This document shows positions 61,561 through 64,000 of a stretch of 64,000 bases of DNA, in pieces. The position numbers and the translations under genes are program-made. Origin of the DNA: Phaeodactylum tricornutum CCAP 1055/1. Lineage: Eukaryota > Bacillariophyta > Bacillariophyceae > Surirellales > Neidiaceae. The stretch covers positions 248,001-312,000 of the forward strand of contig NC_011698.1 of assembly GCF_000150955.2 (NCBI RefSeq). Reading direction: 5' to 3'. Under the pieces are notes generated by a model, which saw nothing but the letters and a program-made list of their open reading frames with translations, did not search any database and was not told the DNA's origin. Position 1 is the stretch's first letter; each line of letters begins with the position of its first letter.

Positions 61561-62268
61561 ATGGTCAAATTGCCATTGTTGTTGATGGCAATGATAATGC
61601 ACATGGTCCGGCTCCTCGCGTATGCACACGGCATTGGGCCGTACGCCGTCAACGGGTGGAGAGGTGTCCAGGCGGCACGACACAAGGGCGCCATTCAAAA
61701 GACATACGCCAAAACAAGAACTGCCCACACAACATGGGCTTCACCAGTAGAGAAACTGGAATCAGACCAATTGCTTGTGGGTACATGGTTGCTCGCTTGG
61801 CTTGCTGTTGCACTCCGGATTCTCTTGTCAAGTCACAAGTCAGATGATCCACCAAGGAACCGACAAACCAAACATCACCGGCAATATTGCCCCTGGTCAG
61901 CAACAAGCGGATTTATAAGTGCACAAAGCTTGGTAGTGGGGCACGTTGCGAACCGTATTCAGCGCGGTAAACACTTTGCGAGTCAGGGCTCGCCCCAGAG
62001 TATTTTCGTAGCGACCTGGAAAGAAAGTAACACGTCCTGGCTTTCTTCCGGGCAGCCTGCAGTGGTTATCCAGAGGTCTTGGTGTCACGGAACGAGATCA
62101 AAAAGTTGCCAGTTCAAAACACAGAACAAATATCCGGTGATTACTCCTAAGCCCGGTAGCATTGGGACAGACACTGCTCCGGCTGCTAAAGAAGAGGGCA
62201 GAGCTGCGGGGGCGCTGCCTGGCGGTAATGACTTGATGGCATCAAAATTCCAACGGGGACCAATCTGA
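61561..62268 (+). CDS. Long ORF overlapping a minus-strand gene, doubtful
   Basis: An ATG at 61561 opens 235 residues starting with a hydrophobic signal-like stretch (MVKLPLLLMAMIMHMVRLLA) and a second one near residue 75. No family recognised. The last 184 bases are antisense to the last exon of the secreted repeat gene. The overlap, lack of motifs and odd composition (many Ser, Arg, Gln) make it more likely a chance frame or a relic than a gene. Confidence 0.2.
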   Translation: MVKLPLLLMAMIMHMVRLLAYAHGIGPYAVNGWRGVQAARHKGAIQKTYAKTRTAHTTWASPVEKLESDQLLVGTWLLAWLAVALRILLSSHKSDDPPRNRQTKHHRQYCPWSATSGFISAQSLVVGHVANRIQRGKHFASQGSPQSIFVATWKESNTSWLSSGQPAVVIQRSWCHGTRSKSCQFKTQNKYPVITPKPGSIGTDTAPAAKEEGRAAGALPGGNDLMASKFQRGPI

Positions 62269-63266
62269 CCACAACCTTCTGGTCCAAGCTGTGAATTGTA
62301 CAACGGAGAAGCATCATGGTGAGGCATTTCATTATAAACAGTCCGAGAAAACAACGGTCTGAAAATACTAGCCAGTCTACCGCGTTCCAGTCGACGTACA
62401 TCGGTTCGTCCAGGACACACGTGCTCATCGCCTGCATTATTAGGTGGTCCATTCCCGCACTGTATGTCATTGTACACCGGTCGTCCTTCAATACCGGGAC
62501 CCGGTCCAAGTAACTCGCAAGCTTGACGGATCGTCATCCATCCCTGCGGTGTTTCGACTAGCACGTCCGCAATGTCGTGATCAAACGTTGTCGCACAATA
62601 GCACTTGTTGCCAAAGGAATAGCTGTCGGCCCACGATCTTCCATTCGGCGTCACACCACCCACAACGTCGATCACCGCAACGATATCGGGATGAATGTCC
62701 TCAGGCAACGATGGAAGTCGTGGGGGGCCGTCCGCAAGGTTTGCATTATCAAAATTCCATTTGGGTCCTATTTGACCACAACCTGTTTCCCCAATCTGAG
62801 GAAGAGCAAATCAGTACAAAGCTTACCGTTGAGATATATTTGTTTCTACTAGTGGACAGCGCTCGGCTTTTTCCTCGCAATCACTTACATCGGTTCGTCC
62901 CGGACAAAGGAATTCGTTTTCATCAGCGTTTGGGGGGCCGTTACCGCATTGGATATCATTGTAAAGGGGTTGTCCTAGTCTTCCTGGTCCTGTTCCTAGC
63001 AGATCGCACACTTCCTGCGTCGTCAGCCACCCTAATGGCGTTTCTACGACAAAGTTCCCAATGGCGCTATCCAACGAAGGAAGGCAGTAGCAATTCTCGC
63101 CGTCCGAATAACTGCTTGCCCAAAGTGGTGTCGGTCGTACACCTCCAGCAACATCAACAACGGCAACTACGTCAGGGTGAACATCTTCTTGAGCAACGGC
63201 CACGAGCAGAATGAGACTCCAAGTCGTCAACCACGCTGTTGTTCGTTCAAGCGAATGTTGCTTCAT
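62085..63266 (-). CDS. Secreted protein with two copies of a Cys-rich CPGRTD/GCGQIGP domain
   Basis: Three exons, 62889-63266, 62400-62795 and 62085-62288, with phase-0 introns of 93 and 111 nt; 325 residues. Residues 1-27 are a clear signal peptide (TTWSLILLVAVAQ). Two homologous domains of 113-114 residues follow: each starts HPDxVAVxDVxGG, has CYC, a ETPxGWxT helix, GPG, YNDIQCGNGPPN and CPGRTD, then after the intron GCGQIGPxWNFD. The Cys are conserved between copies, so a disulfide-bonded extracellular domain is likely. The C-terminus ends with a hydrophobic stretch (GVITGYLFCVL), either a membrane anchor or GPI signal. I do not recognise the family by name; the same domain appears to be common in diatom secreted proteins. 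ATG at 63266 lies 100 bp from a CTCACAGTCACG motif. Confidence 0.75.
62241..62693 (-). repeat. Domain copy 2 of the duplicated exon-intron unit
   Basis: Second copy of the CPGRTD/GCGQIGP unit, 114 residues, split by a 111-nt intron (62289-62399) directly after CPGRTD in phase 0. Confidence 0.7.
62748..63179 (-). repeat. Domain copy 1 of the duplicated exon-intron unit
   Basis: First copy of the unit, 113 residues, split by a 93-nt intron (62796-62888) directly after CPGRTD in phase 0, the same site as in copy 2. Confidence 0.7.
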
Positions 63267-64000
63267 TGTGCTGAAATAATGGGGATATACAGATACGGTA
63301 ACTTCAGTCCCACGAAAAATGTGAATGCCTCTGAATTATCAAGGTATATCCCGCGACTCACAGTCACGGGTTACATTTTTGACCCCAAACTGCCCAAAAC
63401 CTATTTTCCTCATGGCAGACTCTCGAAAGAAGACTTCACCTCGCCCTCGCATGACTAACCTGATATAACTGTTTGAGTAGCATAACAAGTACCGTTCCTT
63501 GCGGGAGTGTTCCTTGAACCGGTGGTCAAGTCCCCTCAATTGGTATTGAATGCGAGATCGTCGTATTCGCAGTCTGCGAACGACCAACAAGGGCAACCAA
63601 GTTGGTACAGCGGGAGAGTCCGGGACAATTTTTACGGCACGTCCGGCGTTGTTGCTACCCCACGCTGAGGGGATGGACTCCAGTTCCGTCTTGTTGTTTG
63701 GTCCGACGGAATCGACTAATGACAACGTGCCGCTCACGGAACATACACGCCGCCCACACGGTGCGAGACCACCCCCACAACCGCAGCAGCAATCACAATC
63801 ATTGCAGCACTTTTTACTGGCCACCGGACGGCAAAGACGAATCCATCAGCTATTCTTTGTCTGAATGTGCGTTTGCTATCCCAGCGAGTGAGACGTCCCG
63901 AGTCGTCTCTCTTTTTCAATGATTGATTTCGACGGTGACAACGACAATTTCGATAGTACTAAAAGTAGACAAGAACCCAAGGACAATAGCAATTGCTGTG
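63267..64000. other. Upstream region and right edge, no supported gene
   Basis: Contains GACTCACAGTCACGG at 63355-63369, about 90-100 bp upstream of the secreted-protein ATG. To the right, frames are open on both strands (63550-63864 plus; 63339-63824 and 63734-63919 minus); one minus frame has a basic stretch and a hydrophobic segment (AAMIVIAAAVVGVV), so a gene entering from beyond 64000 is possible but not supported. Confidence 0.35.

Noticed and set aside
61512-61906. Minus-strand frames opposite the doubtful 61561-62268 ORF
   Set aside because: No similarity, and they lie in the expected 3' region of the secreted repeat gene.
63339-63824. Minus frame with a Cys-rich start (KKCCNDCDCCCGCGG)
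   Set aside because: It has no ATG at its start, the Cys run comes from a GCTGCT-like tract that other frames read as Ala, and the remainder is an unstructured basic sequence.
1-64000. CRISPR arrays, insertion sequences, long terminal repeats, rRNA or tRNA genes
   Set aside because: No regularly spaced identical repeats, terminal repeats, transposase or reverse transcriptase motifs, rRNA-like blocks or clear tRNA cloverleaf were seen by eye. A dedicated tRNA scan could still find one in the intergenic regions.

Overview
The window is eukaryotic nuclear DNA, about 64 kb, most likely from a pennate diatom close to Phaeodactylum tricornutum. This is inferred from very compact gene spacing, short GT-AG introns (62-111 nt), genes packed on both strands, several N-termini carrying a signal peptide followed by a plastid-type cleavage motif, receptor-type nucleotide cyclases, BspA-type repeats and a eukaryotic multidomain acetyl-CoA carboxylase. 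The species cannot be proved from sequence reading alone. I saw no rRNA, tRNA, CRISPR array, insertion sequence, retroelement or virus-like element that I can support.

Layout. 1-5.0 kb: the 5' part of a membrane nucleotide cyclase gene (runs off the left edge), a weak secreted ORF, and NTAQ1 of the N-degron pathway. 5.8-9.5 kb: a repeat protein carrying five PKA-type sites and, convergent to it, a thioredoxin-DUF4395 membrane protein. 9.5-16.7 kb: a four-exon, about 2330-residue acetyl-CoA carboxylase. 18-25 kb: a GNAT acetyltransferase, a class I methyltransferase, a Golgi-type glycosyltransferase and a bestrophin channel. 25-34 kb: a protein with a TFIIS-N/LW-like domain, a leucine-rich-repeat protein, a prolyl 4-hydroxylase (with several frame breaks) and a sulfotransferase-like protein. 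34-45 kb: a long PPR protein, a CPA2-type cation/proton antiporter, a transglutaminase-fold protein and a DEAD-box helicase. 46-57 kb: an unusual transmembrane kinase with BspA repeats, a histone-fold protein, an RCC2 homologue, an Msp1/ATAD1-like AAA ATPase and an ankyrin protein. 57-64 kb is sparser: a tetraspan protein and a secreted protein made of a duplicated exon-intron unit.

Most genes look like independent housekeeping, signalling or organelle genes rather than a pathway cluster. Many neighbours are divergent or convergent; divergent pairs share intergenic segments of 0.1-1.3 kb that repeatedly contain a CTCACAGTCA / TGACTGTGAG type motif close to the predicted starts.

The most interesting items are the non-RD kinase with an apparently inverted topology (kinase N-terminal, BspA ectodomain C-terminal, helical N-terminus reminiscent of MLKL), the five-fold RRxS-helix repeat protein, the secreted protein whose duplicated domain keeps a phase-0 intron at the same place in both copies, and apparent frame breaks in two otherwise conserved host genes. 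All coordinates of splice sites are my reading of GT-AG signals plus protein conservation and have no transcript support.
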